NCBI RefSeq assembly: GCF_000169455.1
Contig: NZ_AAYC01000001.1
Coordinates: 334,001 to 398,000, forward strand
DNA from: Roseobacter sp. SK209-2-6
GTDB taxonomy: Bacteria; Pseudomonadota; Alphaproteobacteria; Rhodobacterales; Rhodobacteraceae
Length of the DNA: 64,000 bases
Direction: 5' to 3'
The notes beneath the pieces were generated by a model that searched no databases, was not told where the DNA came from, and saw only the letters and a program-made list of their open reading frames with translations. This document shows, piece after piece, positions 1-8,237 of the stretch (positions are counted from its first letter, which is position 1; every line of letters begins with the position of its first letter). A program made the translations under genes and the position numbers.

Positions 1-406
1 TTTTTGTTTGAATTCAGTGATCCCGAGACGCACATACTGAGCTGTATCCAAAATTCACTAAGTAGGGTCGCGTTTCCATAGGGAGCTTTGGCCTGCGGTG
101 GCAGGGTATTCGCGCCAAGGCATGAATGTCCCGAAAAACCGCTTGGGTGTCACACAATAGAAAGGGCCGCTCATCCGAGCGGCCCTTTTTCCGTGTTGGA
201 AAATCTGAACGAGCCGGAACAAAGCCCTAGACCCCGGTCAGGTGCGTTCTCTTCACATTATTGATCAGGCCAACGGAATGACAGTTCACCGGTTTGGTTC
301 GTTTTACGAAAGCTGGCGTTTGTTCTGAATGCAGTGCGTGAGAAAAGAGCCCAGAACCACCCGATGCTGCACGTAACACGAACCTCCGGTTCGGTAGAAC
401 GCGGAG
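1..406. other. Intergenic leader region of the window
   Basis: No convincing coding region is seen in these 400 bases. They hold a terminator (161-191) that must serve a gene lying left of the window, a short hairpin near 380, and AT-richer sequence from 250 to 330. A 14-bp perfect palindrome at 407-420 straddles the stop codon of the next gene. Confidence 0.5.
161..191 (+). terminator. Rho-independent terminator
   Basis: AAAGGGCCGCT and AGCGGCCCTTT can pair around a short loop, and the 3' arm runs into a T tract. This is a textbook intrinsic terminator. It probably ends a transcript that enters from the left edge of the window. Confidence 0.85.
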
Positions 407-407
407 G

Positions 408-1067
408 CTAACGCGTTAGCACCGCCACAACATCGGTAGCGAGGTCTTGGCTACGCACCATAGAGCCGTGACAGGGTATGATCATCGACGGTGCACCTGT
501 TGTCGTTTCTGCTTGAACCCACGCGGTATAGACATCCATGTCTTTAACTCCGTAGTTCGGAAATGTGCCAAGCATTTCGACAGACACACCGACACTACCC
601 ATCTTTCCAGAGGGCCCCTTGAAGCTATCGCAGACGATCCAAACCTGTTCCAGTCTGGCTTTGACAATCAGCCAGACCTCGCCAGTTTTCAATCCTTTCG
701 GCTCAGCGATTCTGCAGCCCTCCGGTAGCAGCGGCTCCAACAGCTCAAGGCTGTCAAATGACAGTCCTGTCTGTTTCTCAAGGCGAGGTTGAGCGCGCTC
801 AGAGCAGACAAGTTTTGCTTCTGGGAAGGCCTCCGCGTATTCTCTGAGCCCTTTGTGGTGGTAGTGGTTCGGCGCGAGCAAGACAGAAACCTCACCTATG
901 TCGGCCAAGCTGTCTTTCGTAACATCGCCCAGGCCGAGCACTGGGCTGTAAAGGCACAGCGAACCATCACTTAATCTCAGTGCCGTGCAGCGTAAGCTAC
1001 CTTTCTGCGCCGACCAGATTTCTGATTGATCTGGGACCTGTGAAAATGCGGATAAAGCCTTACTCAT
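408..1067 (-). CDS. Metallo-beta-lactamase-fold (DUF4336-like) protein
   Basis: A 219-residue protein with the look of a metallo-beta-lactamase fold. Beta strands lead to APNHYHHKG near residue 70, where a metal-dependent family member would have HxHxDH. A later strand WIVCDSF and a near-C-terminal IIPCHGSM match the usual positions of later metal ligands. The incomplete ligand set resembles DUF4336-type members, so hydrolase activity is uncertain. A start 11 codons further upstream is possible, but the ATG at 1067 overlaps the stop of the preceding gene in an ATGA, which points to translational coupling. It is the last gene of a three-gene operon led by a TetR regulator. The substrate is unknown. 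Confidence 0.6.
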   Translation of the reverse strand: MSKALSAFSQVPDQSEIWSAQKGSLRCTALRLSDGSLCLYSPVLGLGDVTKDSLADIGEVSVLLAPNHYHHKGLREYAEAFPEAKLVCSERAQPRLEKQTGLSFDSLELLEPLLPEGCRIAEPKGLKTGEVWLIVKARLEQVWIVCDSFKGPSGKMGSVGVSVEMLGTFPNYGVKDMDVYTAWVQAETTTGAPSMIIPCHGSMVRSQDLATDVVAVLTR

Positions 1068-1528
1068 GCAATCCGTTCCCGATCTCTGGTAGCGAACCAC
1101 CAGGCAATCAGCGCCGCAATGACCATTTCAATCCATGCCATTGGAAGCGCGATTGCGAGTACGTTTGTCGTGGCGAGGTTCATGTTGAAGAGACCCAGCC
1201 AAAGGATAACGAACACCGCCATCCAGGCGCCAGTGCCGTATAGAATTGCATGCACGGCAGACGCCCCAAAGAGCTTCATGGCCATCGATGGCAAAAGCGT
1301 TGCAGTGAGCACCAGAATGGTGTCCCAAATGCTCCAGATCATGAACACAGACAGGTTCATTGGCGCGACATCGGGCAGCATCGGGAAAGCACTCCGCATC
1401 ATAGGCATGACAAAGATAAAGTACCGGAATACCTCTGATGCGTTGATCCAGAGGAAGTTCGCAATCAGCGCCGCGATGAATGGCGACACAGGAGAAGTTG
1501 TTTTGTGATTATGGGTGATTGTAGTCAT
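1064..1528 (-). CDS. Small integral membrane protein
   Basis: A 154-residue protein with about four hydrophobic helices (near residues 17-40, 60-80, 90-112 and 120-146) and a short charged C-terminal tail ending in RDRERIA. I do not recognise the family. It overlaps both neighbours by four bases (ATGA at each junction), so its synthesis is probably coupled to the TetR regulator upstream and to the metallo-beta-lactamase-fold protein downstream. The arrangement suggests an inducible membrane function whose expression the regulator controls. The role itself is not visible from the sequence. Confidence 0.7.
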   Translation of the reverse strand: MTTITHNHKTTSPVSPFIAALIANFLWINASEVFRYFIFVMPMMRSAFPMLPDVAPMNLSVFMIWSIWDTILVLTATLLPSMAMKLFGASAVHAILYGTGAWMAVFVILWLGLFNMNLATTNVLAIALPMAWIEMVIAALIAWWFATRDRERIA

Positions 1529-2112
1529 TGCATGGCTTCCGTCAGTAGATTGAGAAAACGAGCAACGGCCTGGCGCAGGACGTTACCCTCAGTCACGTTG
1601 CGGGAACTTGTCCAAAGCCCATTGGTGAAGATGACCATTACATCAGCCAGTTCGAGCGCCTTGTCCTGATCAAGATCGAACGCACTCCCGCGAAGCGCGT
1701 GCGCAAAGCCCAATCTCAATCGGTCATTATGGATCGCAACTTTCTCTGCGACGGCGGGATCGTTTGGAGCCACCTCGGTTGCCGAATTCACAACAAAGCA
1801 CCCTGGGCCGGGCAGTCCGGCAGTTTCGCCGAGAGAAATTTGCCGTTCGAAATATTCCGAAACGCTTTGCAGGTTAGCATCGGTAGATTCCACGATTCCG
1901 AAGGCCGGGGTCACCACGGTTTCTTGGTATTTGTCGAAACAGGCCAGAAACAAAGCTCCTTTGCCACCAAAGGTCGCATAAATCCCATGACGGCTGACTT
2001 CTGTTGCTCTCACCAGGTCATCCATGGATGAGGCATGAAAACCGTTGACCCAAAAATGTTGAAGGGCACGGTCAGCGAGTTGGTCTGAAGTGAAAGATGT
2101 TGGACGGGGCAT
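1525..2112 (-). CDS. TetR/AcrR-family transcriptional regulator
   Basis: A 195-residue protein of usual TetR length. The N-terminal helix-turn-helix domain (residues about 10-55) has the signature order of the family: FWVNGFHASSMDDLVRAT, then VSRHGIYATFGGKGALF. The C-terminal part is a helical ligand-binding domain with a Cys in GPGCFVVNSATE, as seen in the AcuR/NemR-like branch. It is first in an operon with the membrane protein and the metallo-beta-lactamase-fold protein. A perfect 16-bp palindrome lies just upstream of its start and is the likely operator, so autoregulation by repression is expected. The inducer is unknown. Confidence 0.9.
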   Translation of the reverse strand: MPRPTSFTSDQLADRALQHFWVNGFHASSMDDLVRATEVSRHGIYATFGGKGALFLACFDKYQETVVTPAFGIVESTDANLQSVSEYFERQISLGETAGLPGPGCFVVNSATEVAPNDPAVAEKVAIHNDRLRLGFAHALRGSAFDLDQDKALELADVMVIFTNGLWTSSRNVTEGNVLRQAVARFLNLLTEAMQ

Positions 2113-2125
2113 AGGGTCGCCATAA

Positions 2126-2141
2126 CAGAATGATCATTCTG
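2126..2141. promoter_or_regulatory. Probable TetR operator palindrome
   Basis: CAGAATGATCATTCTG is a perfect 16-bp palindrome 13 bases upstream of the TetR start codon, where a repressor would block transcription of its own operon. The size and AT-rich core fit TetR-family operators. Binding is inferred. Confidence 0.7.
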
Positions 2142-2387
2142 CAACAAGCAGTCATTTGGCCCAGGGCGACGAAAGACCTGTTGATCCCGCGTTGCCACTA
2201 ATGAGTGTAATGCTCAGTTTCCGCTCTGTTTTCGTAACCTGCCTTTAGGCAATCCAAACAAACGTCAAACCCACCGAACGCATCGAGGGCAACTGTTTCG
2301 GGGCGAAACCTGCAGTTCTAGGCGTCTTGGGGTCAGCGACTTTGGGCCGTTAGGTTCTCGCCCTCACGCCTGGCGTGCCCCCATCGG

Positions 2388-2846
2388 GTGGTCCGGTTTG
2401 ATTGTTAGTGCTTCGTGGGCCTCTGGGCCATCGGAACGATGCTTTCCGGTGCAGGCGGGCGATAGCCCAACGCGCTGTGCGGACGTTTTGTTGTAGTGTT
2501 TCATCAATTGCTCGATCAGGATCTGCGCCTCTCGCAAGCTGTAGAAGACCTCGCCGTTCAGCAGCTCATCCATAGCCCGGCAGGCGCATAGGGGGGCAGC
2601 CTGCGTCACTGAGCAAAGCTGCGATCCGGCGATAGCCGTACGTACCGACCATACTGGAGCGTCAACGCGATCATGTCGGCCACCAGACGCTCCTCATCGG
2701 CACAACTAACAGGCAACCGTCTCTGAGTGGATCGGTGTTGCCCCTGGACGTGGCAGGCGCGACGCTCTGAGATGTGGAACTGGCTTCGCACATGGTCATG
2801 CAGGCTCGGCGACGCGAAGGGCTCAGGGGCACCTCATTCTGGCCCA
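2388..2846 (-). mobile_element. Relic of an IS3-family (IS407-like) transposase
   Basis: Fragments of OrfB of the same element type as the fuller copy at 23.8-25.1 kb are seen on the minus strand in three frames. The N-terminal part (LSPSRRRAC, then ISERRACHVQGQHRSTQR and DEERLVADMIAL) lies at about 2650-2846. The C-terminal part (MDELLNGEVFYSLREAQIL) lies at about 2400-2580. The central DDE region is deleted. An IS end with GGTCCGGTTTGATTGTTAGTGC occurs at 2390-2411, matching the end of the fuller copy. The element is dead and marks the left border of the RNA-repair island. Confidence 0.75.
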
Positions 2847-2849
2847 ACA

Positions 2850-3124
2850 GTTGGAATGACACATCACTTGCCAGTACGGGATCTACTCGCGCCTAGGCAC
2901 ACCCACCAAAGCAACCGAAGCACTTGCGTAGCAAGGGTTTTGCAAGTGATTTGTGGGATGGGGTGCGAAAGCTCAAAGTCCAGACCTGGATATGTGGCCA
3001 CAGTCATGAACAATTTTGCTCGGTGGGTGAAGGCAATCATGGTTCGAAACGCTTTGCCTCCAGCCAAAGAAGTTTTCCGGGAGGGAGAACAGCATTTGAT
3101 CCTACAGGCTTGATGGTTGTTTAA
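2850..3124 (+). pseudogene. Relic of a calcineurin-like metallophosphoesterase
   Basis: Two frames together give the C-terminal third of a metallophosphoesterase. The first frame reads MTHHLPVRDLLAPRH near 2859. A second frame from about 2924 reads FASDLWDGVRKLKVQTWICG, followed by HSHEQF and, near the stop, PGGRTAFDPTGLMVV. In intact relatives these correspond to the VTHH metal-ligand motif, the GHTHE ligand motif and the closing FDPGLVV. A frameshift near 2905-2924 separates them. The N-terminal half is missing, apparently replaced by the IS3 relic that ends just before it. Confidence 0.6.
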
Positions 3125-3455
3125 CCCATTCGGTGGCCAAACCGTATTAAATGTACATGTTTGGCAGAGCAGATCGATAGTAACCAAAGAGACACAGTCG
3201 TGTTGCTGCTTAGACACGGCTTGCGGTCAGCAAGTTCAAAACTGTTGAGGGAATCAGCAATCCCACTTATTCGACGACCTCCATTTGGCTCATTGGGCCC
3301 AAGTCGTAACCCCAAACAGGAAAGGGACATACATGCTTATTCGTCATTTCGCCCTTTCGGGGCCGATCAACACCTAAGCTGATATCAGATCAGGTTTGAT
3401 CCAGTTCGCCAGTTCCGCGCTGGCGCATCTCATTACGTATTTTGGGTACTATCTC
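3125..3455. other. Upstream region of the rtcB-prfH operon
   Basis: No gene is supported here. The stretch is AT-richer than the operon that follows and should hold its promoter. I do not see a convincing sigma-70 or sigma-54 element. A GG-N10-GC pair at 3218-3231 is too weak to claim. Confidence 0.4.
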
Positions 3456-4589
3456 ATGGGCAATTCTGTCTTGGATGGTCGCACGTCAGCTGAGTCCAGC
3501 GACGGCACCATCACGAAATTCTATACCTCTGCAGCCTGGATCGAAGGACGGGCTGAACAACAACTTGAAGAAATCGCTGGGTGGACCGGCGTGCTTAAAA
3601 TCGCTGCATTTCCCGATCTGCACCCTGGAAAGTATGGGCCGGTGGGCTGTGCGGTTCTTGCGGATCGGGTTTACCCTCAACTGATCGGCAACGACATCGG
3701 GTGCGGCATGTCACTGTTCCAACTGGACCTGCCTGTGCGGAAGCTGAAGTTGGAAAAGGCTCTGCGCCGGATGCGTGTTCTTGGCGAGCCTGTGTCCGAG
3801 GATCTGGAAAGACGTCTGGAGAAAGCAGGTCTGTCACCCGACCTGTTTGCCGATGCGTTGGGCACTGTGGGCGGTGGCAACCACTTTTGTGAAGTGCAGA
3901 CAATCGTTGATCCCGATGATCAGGTCGGGCTGGACAAAACCCGCTTGTTTCTGTTGGTGCATTCCGGGTCGCGCGGGTTTGGCAATGCGGTTCTCGGGTC
4001 TGTGTCCGAGGGTGCTTTTGCAGGTCTTGTTCCTGACAGTGAAGCCGCGCGCTCTTATCTGCGAGATCACGACCTGGCCGTTCGCTGGGCCAGCTTGAAC
4101 CGCCAGATTATCGCAGAACGGGCGGCCGAGGCGCTGCGGGCAGATCTGGTGCTGCTGGTCGATGCACCGCATAACCTGCTTTCGCAGAAAGACGGGTACT
4201 GGCTGCACCGCAAAGGTGCGGCAGTTGCCGAGCAAGCGGTGGTTCCGCTTGCCGGATCACGGGCAAGTGCAAGCTATCTGATGGCTCCAACCGGTCATGA
4301 CAACGCGCTAGGCAGCCTCGCTCATGGTGCGGGGCGGCGATATGACCGATCCTCTATGCATGGTCGCGTGCGGGCCAAAAAATCTGACATTGAGGCCATG
4401 CAACGCAACTCTTTCGGGGGCCGTATTCTGTGCGAAGACCGCGATCTTTTGGTTGAAGAGGCGCCCTTGGCGTACAAATCCGCCAAGTCTGTTGCCGAAG
4501 ATCTGGAACGCACAGCTGCTGCACATTGCATTGCGGAGTTCCATCCGCTCCTGACCTTCAAGAAAACGCGTGACGGGAGACGGTCATGA
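3456..4589 (+). CDS. rtcB2: PrfH-associated RtcB-family RNA ligase
   Basis: A 377-residue RtcB-family protein of the release-factor-linked subgroup. RtcB ligases join RNA ends carrying 3'-phosphate or 2',3'-cyclic phosphate to 5'-OH ends, using GTP and Mn2+. The expected motifs appear in order: GNDIGCGM (metal and GMP-site Cys), GGGNHFCEV, VHSGSRGFG, HRKGAA, and SLAHGAGR, whose His is the guanylate acceptor in studied RtcBs. The ATG at 3456 gives the family's normal N-terminus; an upstream in-frame start would add 20 unrelated residues. It overlaps prfH by four bases. Family knowledge links this pair to repair and rescue of ribosomes with a cleaved 16S rRNA decoding region. A second, different RtcB lies at 10.6 kb. 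Confidence 0.9.
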   Translation: MGNSVLDGRTSAESSDGTITKFYTSAAWIEGRAEQQLEEIAGWTGVLKIAAFPDLHPGKYGPVGCAVLADRVYPQLIGNDIGCGMSLFQLDLPVRKLKLEKALRRMRVLGEPVSEDLERRLEKAGLSPDLFADALGTVGGGNHFCEVQTIVDPDDQVGLDKTRLFLLVHSGSRGFGNAVLGSVSEGAFAGLVPDSEAARSYLRDHDLAVRWASLNRQIIAERAAEALRADLVLLVDAPHNLLSQKDGYWLHRKGAAVAEQAVVPLAGSRASASYLMAPTGHDNALGSLAHGAGRRYDRSSMHGRVRAKKSDIEAMQRNSFGGRILCEDRDLLVEEAPLAYKSAKSVAEDLERTAAAHCIAEFHPLLTFKKTRDGRRS

Positions 4590-5227
4590 CTGCATCCCGG
4601 CATATCTCTGTCTTGGTCACCAGTGGCAGCGGTCCTGCCGAATGCCAGCAAGCCGTAGCAAATGTACTGAATGTTATGCGTACCGAGGCGGAGCTCCTCG
4701 CCGTGGACTTCGACACCAATGGAGCACGTTCAAAACATGGCTATAAATCCGCTGTGGTTCTGGTCAGCGGTGCCGAGGCCGAGGCCTTCGCCAAGAATTG
4801 GCGCGGTACGATCCAGTGGCGGGCGCAAAGCAATTTGCGTCCGAAGCATAAACGGGCCAATTGGTTCATTGGGGTGTTCGACCTGCCCGCATCGGTGCGG
4901 ACGCCTGAACGCATTCAAGCAAGCGACGTCATCTTGGATACCTTCCGGGCGGGCGGCCCTGGTGGGCAGCACCAGAATACAACCGACAGCGCAGTGCGGG
5001 CGACGCACAGGCCAACGGGGCTTTCAGCGGTGGCACGTGAGGAGCGTTCACAACACCGCAATAAGGCACTGGCATTGGAGCGCCTTCAGCACCTGATGGC
5101 AGCCCAGGCCGCAGCGGATGAAGCCGCACAAAAAGCGAGCCGAAATGAATTGCACTATGCGCTCGAGCGGGGAAATCCGGTGCGGTGCTTCAAAGGTCAC
5201 GACTTTCGTGAAGTGAAAGGAGGCTAG
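4586..5227 (+). CDS. prfH: Peptide chain release factor homologue PrfH
   Basis: A 213-residue class I release factor homologue of PrfH type. It keeps the peptidyl-tRNA hydrolysis loop AGGPGGQHQNTTDSAVRATH at about residues 121-140, with the catalytic GGQ. It lacks the long codon-recognition domain of PrfA and PrfB. PrfH is thought to act on ribosomes stalled because the decoding centre is damaged, freeing the subunit for religation by the partner RtcB. Its start overlaps the rtcB2 stop (ATGA), so the two are translationally coupled. The next gene begins one base after its stop, with a strong AAGGAGG embedded in the prfH 3' end. Confidence 0.93.
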   Translation: MTASRHISVLVTSGSGPAECQQAVANVLNVMRTEAELLAVDFDTNGARSKHGYKSAVVLVSGAEAEAFAKNWRGTIQWRAQSNLRPKHKRANWFIGVFDLPASVRTPERIQASDVILDTFRAGGPGGQHQNTTDSAVRATHRPTGLSAVAREERSQHRNKALALERLQHLMAAQAAADEAAQKASRNELHYALERGNPVRCFKGHDFREVKGG

Positions 5228-5228
5228 T

Positions 5229-6473
5229 ATGGAGATATTGGACGAATTCCTGACCAGTGCCCTGACCAGCGACTTTTTTACGGGCGGTCTGGCGCTTGGC
5301 GCCTTTGGGATCGCGGCGGCCTTTCTGCGCTTCGCGTTCATGGCTTTCTACCGCGTGATCGTTCGGCGTGTCTGGGTGAGCCTGACGCTTGACAACCGGA
5401 GCGCTGCCTATCGTCATTTCTGTATCTGGATGGAGCAGAACAAGATTCTGTCCCATTCGCGCCATGTGCGTATGACGGATGGAAAATGGGCACGGGGGAC
5501 AAAGGGTTATGCACCAGCTCCGGGGCAGCATTGGTTTTTCTGGCGCGGAAAAATTTGCCGTCTTGAGCGCAACATCAATGAAAAGTCAAAAGTAGGCGCA
5601 TCGCAGAATCAGCGGCCAATGGAGGTGCTGAACATTACTGTTCTATTTGGTCAGGTGCAGACGATTCTGGATTGGATCGCTGAGGGTCGTGCGATTTCCC
5701 AGGCCAAGGATCGCATTGGACCTGGCCTTCATATTTTGAAAGGGGACTGGTGGGATCATGTCGGAGACGTCCCGCGCCGCTCTATCGATACGGTACTGGT
5801 GGATGACGATCGTATCGACAAAGTGCTAGAGGACATGCGTTGGTTCTATGGCGCCAGCGACTGGTACGCGGAACGTGGTGTTCCTTGGCGGCGGGGGTAT
5901 CTGCTCTACGGCCCTCCGGGCACGGGTAAGTCAAGCCTCATCCGCGCGCTGGCGTCAGAGCTGTCCTTGGACATTGCAACGCTTGATATCGGGCGTGCCG
6001 CACTGTCCGATGATGATCTGCGCGAGGCAATGATGTGCGCACCTACGAGGTCCCTGATCGCAATCGAAGACGTGGACGCCGTGTTTGCGCAGCGCAAAGG
6101 CGGGGAAAAACGCTCAGGGGTCAGCTTTTCAGGATTGCTCAACGCCATCGATGGCGTCGCGGCTCAGGAAGGGCGCGCGTTGGTCATGACGACGAACCAC
6201 AAGGAAAGGTTGGACCCAGCCCTAATTCGACCCGGCCGTGCCGATGTACATACCGAGCTTGGTTTGGTCGGTGCAGCCACTGCCCGCCTTCTGTTCGAAC
6301 GCTTTTTCCCCGGCGAAGCCGACTTGGCGTCGGTTTTCGAACAGCGTTTGAGAGGTCAAAGGCACAGCCCGGCTCAAATACAGGGCTGGCTATTGGCCAA
6401 TAGTGCCGATGCTCAATCTGCCGCGCAGGCCTCGGGGCTGGAATGCCGTTTGAAAGATTTAGCGGCTGAATAA
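5229..6473 (+). CDS. Bcs1-type AAA ATPase with N-terminal membrane segment
   Basis: A 414-residue AAA protein. A hydrophobic segment at residues about 17-42 suggests membrane anchoring. A Bcs1-specific-like region follows (about 45-200), then the AAA domain: Walker A GPPGTGKSS near 228, Walker B SLIAIEDVDAVF near 275, sensor TTNHKERLDPALIRPGR near 318-334. The DPALIRPGR second-region-of-homology motif is typical of Bcs1 and other classic AAA proteins. It starts one base after prfH with AAGGAGG as ribosome binding site, so it belongs to the rtcB2-prfH operon. Bcs1 in mitochondria translocates folded protein; the bacterial role is not established. A role in handling damaged ribosomes or translation factors is only inference from position. 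Confidence 0.85.
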   Translation: MEILDEFLTSALTSDFFTGGLALGAFGIAAAFLRFAFMAFYRVIVRRVWVSLTLDNRSAAYRHFCIWMEQNKILSHSRHVRMTDGKWARGTKGYAPAPGQHWFFWRGKICRLERNINEKSKVGASQNQRPMEVLNITVLFGQVQTILDWIAEGRAISQAKDRIGPGLHILKGDWWDHVGDVPRRSIDTVLVDDDRIDKVLEDMRWFYGASDWYAERGVPWRRGYLLYGPPGTGKSSLIRALASELSLDIATLDIGRAALSDDDLREAMMCAPTRSLIAIEDVDAVFAQRKGGEKRSGVSFSGLLNAIDGVAAQEGRALVMTTNHKERLDPALIRPGRADVHTELGLVGAATARLLFERFFPGEADLASVFEQRLRGQRHSPAQIQGWLLANSADAQSAAQASGLECRLKDLAAE

Positions 6474-6501
6474 ATTTGCTGAAATGCATCCGCCTCCTTG
6501 A

Positions 6502-8064
6502 TTAAATCGCACCCCATTCCAGCCCGAACTTGCCCAGGTATTTTCTCAACCGGTCTGAATCGTTCTGGGTCTTGCGTTTGCCGCGCGACACGGCAAACAA
6601 GGTACGTCCAGCAGCACTCAGGCTTGAGGATTTGCGGCAGACCCGGATCACATCGGCCAGTTGAACAAGGTCAAACGGGTCTACTTCGGACACCGCGTCG
6701 CCCATCACATCTGCAACCAGGTTGAAATCATCATTGGACTGCGCCGACTTCCAGTCCGCTTGAAGCGTCTCGATTTCCAATGAGACCATCGCCCGCGTAA
6801 TACGGCCGCGAGGTGCAAGCGTACACAGCCTGAGGATTGATCCGGAAAAGTCACGGAAGTTTCCCGGCCACACGGTTGCCGGGTCTTTGGCAAAGTCCAG
6901 ATATTGGGTGCGAGCATCAGTGTTGAAACCGACATGGGTGCCCAAATCCCGTTCGCAGCGATCAAGCTCGTGCCGCAGATTGGCCTCTATGTCCTCGGTG
7001 CGGTTGCGCAGAGCGGGCAAAGTGAAGCTCCACGTGTTCAGCCGGGCTAGCAGGTCGGGGCGAAACTGCCCCGAAGCCGTCAGGCTGCGCAGATCGCGGT
7101 TTGCACCGGCGATCAGGTGAAACCGGCTGGAGATTTCGTGGTCGGACCCCAGCGGATAGAACCGCCCGGTTTCGATCGCGTGCAGAAGAACCGATTGCAT
7201 ATTGGGGTTCAGCTCGTCCACGTCATCCAAAAAAAGGACGCCGCCATCAGCTTCGCGCAGCAACCCGCTTCGCTCTGTCCCCGCTGCCCCAAGGTACGAG
7301 CGGCGTTGACCAAAAAGCGTTGCCATGGCGTCAGGCCCGTTCAATGTCGCGCAGTTCACGTGAACCAGGCGGCCCTTGATGCGGCGGCGATCCAGTTTGA
7401 GGCTGTGAATACGCTCAGCCAGTTCGGTCTTGCCCGTACCGGTTTCACCCAGCAGCAGGATCGGTTCGTCGGAATTGCCGGCAACAAGCTCTATTCGGTC
7501 GATCAGAGCGTTATACTGCGGATTGCGCGTTTCGATTCCGCCTTTCAGCTGGTTGCTGTATTCACGCGACAGCTGGTCGAACCGTTGCTGCAGCGCGTTG
7601 TAGCGGCTGAGATCCAGATCAATAATGTCGAACTTGGGTCGGTCGTCATCCGGGCCGGGCGGACCGGTCTGGATCAGCCGCGCCGGGATGTGGCGGCTTT
7701 CGGTCAGCAGGAACCAGCAGATCTGAGCCACATGAGTCCCGGTGGTCAGATGCACGTGATACTGCTCGCGGTCCTCGTCAAACCCATAGGCGCGGGCAAA
7801 GTCGAACAGCTTGCCGTAGACCTCTTGAAAATCCCACGGATCGGTCAAGTCCAGGCGGCGCAACAGCACCTCGGTCTGGGGGGACAGTTCTTCGATCTCG
7901 CGTTTGACCTGATGGGCGAGGCGATTGAATTTCTGGTCATGCAACAGCTCGAGCCGATCGACGTTGAAATGGTCGTGGATGATCAGGCTGGGCGTGGGTT
8001 TCCAGCGTCGTTTCTTACCCATATCCAGCTGCGTGCCGAGGAATCCGATGACGATATTCTTCAT
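6502..8064 (-). CDS. rtcR: RNA repair regulator RtcR (CARF plus AAA+ domains)
   Basis: A 520-residue homologue of RtcR, the activator of RNA-repair operons. Residues 1-175 form the CARF-type sensor (HLTTGTHVAQICWFLL at 105-120), which in RtcR responds to RNA with 2',3'-cyclic phosphate ends. The AAA+ domain follows: Walker A GETGTGKT 206-213, Walker B VLFLDDVDEL 276-285. A C-terminal helix-turn-helix lies near 485-515 (SLSAAGRTLF). Oddly, the loop that carries GAFTGA in sigma-54 activators reads SYLGAA at 256-261. It is divergent from the TROVE gene and convergent with the AAA gene. The likely targets are both arms of this island. Confidence 0.93.
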   Translation of the reverse strand: MKNIVIGFLGTQLDMGKKRRWKPTPSLIIHDHFNVDRLELLHDQKFNRLAHQVKREIEELSPQTEVLLRRLDLTDPWDFQEVYGKLFDFARAYGFDEDREQYHVHLTTGTHVAQICWFLLTESRHIPARLIQTGPPGPDDDRPKFDIIDLDLSRYNALQQRFDQLSREYSNQLKGGIETRNPQYNALIDRIELVAGNSDEPILLLGETGTGKTELAERIHSLKLDRRRIKGRLVHVNCATLNGPDAMATLFGQRRSYLGAAGTERSGLLREADGGVLFLDDVDELNPNMQSVLLHAIETGRFYPLGSDHEISSRFHLIAGANRDLRSLTASGQFRPDLLARLNTWSFTLPALRNRTEDIEANLRHELDRCERDLGTHVGFNTDARTQYLDFAKDPATVWPGNFRDFSGSILRLCTLAPRGRITRAMVSLEIETLQADWKSAQSNDDFNLVADVMGDAVSEVDPFDLVQLADVIRVCRKSSSLSAAGRTLFAVSRGKRKTQNDSDRLRKYLGKFGLEWGAI

Positions 8065-8117
8065 GCTGTATCTATTTCTATAAACTGCGATATTTTTGTA
8101 TCGTAGAGCGAGGCGGC

Positions 8118-8139
8118 AATTTCGGCAATCCTGGAAATT
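8118..8139. promoter_or_regulatory. Inverted repeat between rtcR and the TROVE gene
   Basis: AATTTC at 8118-8123 and GAAATT at 8134-8139 form an inverted repeat with a 10-bp spacer, in the 173-bp gap between the divergent rtcR and TROVE genes. The one-turn spacing is what an upstream activator site would show. I find no GG-N10-GC (sigma-54 -24/-12) pair on the plus strand anywhere in this gap. Confidence 0.3.
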
Positions 8140-8237
8140 TACGTTATAGGACAGCTGCTTAGGTCGAAATCAGTTTTTCCTCTGATCGCTACACCTGTCA
8201 TGTCAAAACATCCTCACAAACCAACGAGGACAAAGAA

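Noticed and set aside
407-420. A 14-bp palindrome GCTAACGCGTTAGC as an operator
   Set aside because: It lies over the stop codon at the 3' end of the TetR operon, not at a promoter, and has no T tract to act as a terminator.
3218-3231. A sigma-54 promoter upstream of rtcB2 (GG-N10-GC)
   Set aside because: The surrounding bases do not match TGGCAC and TTGC, and a GG-N10-GC pair is expected by chance in a few hundred bases.
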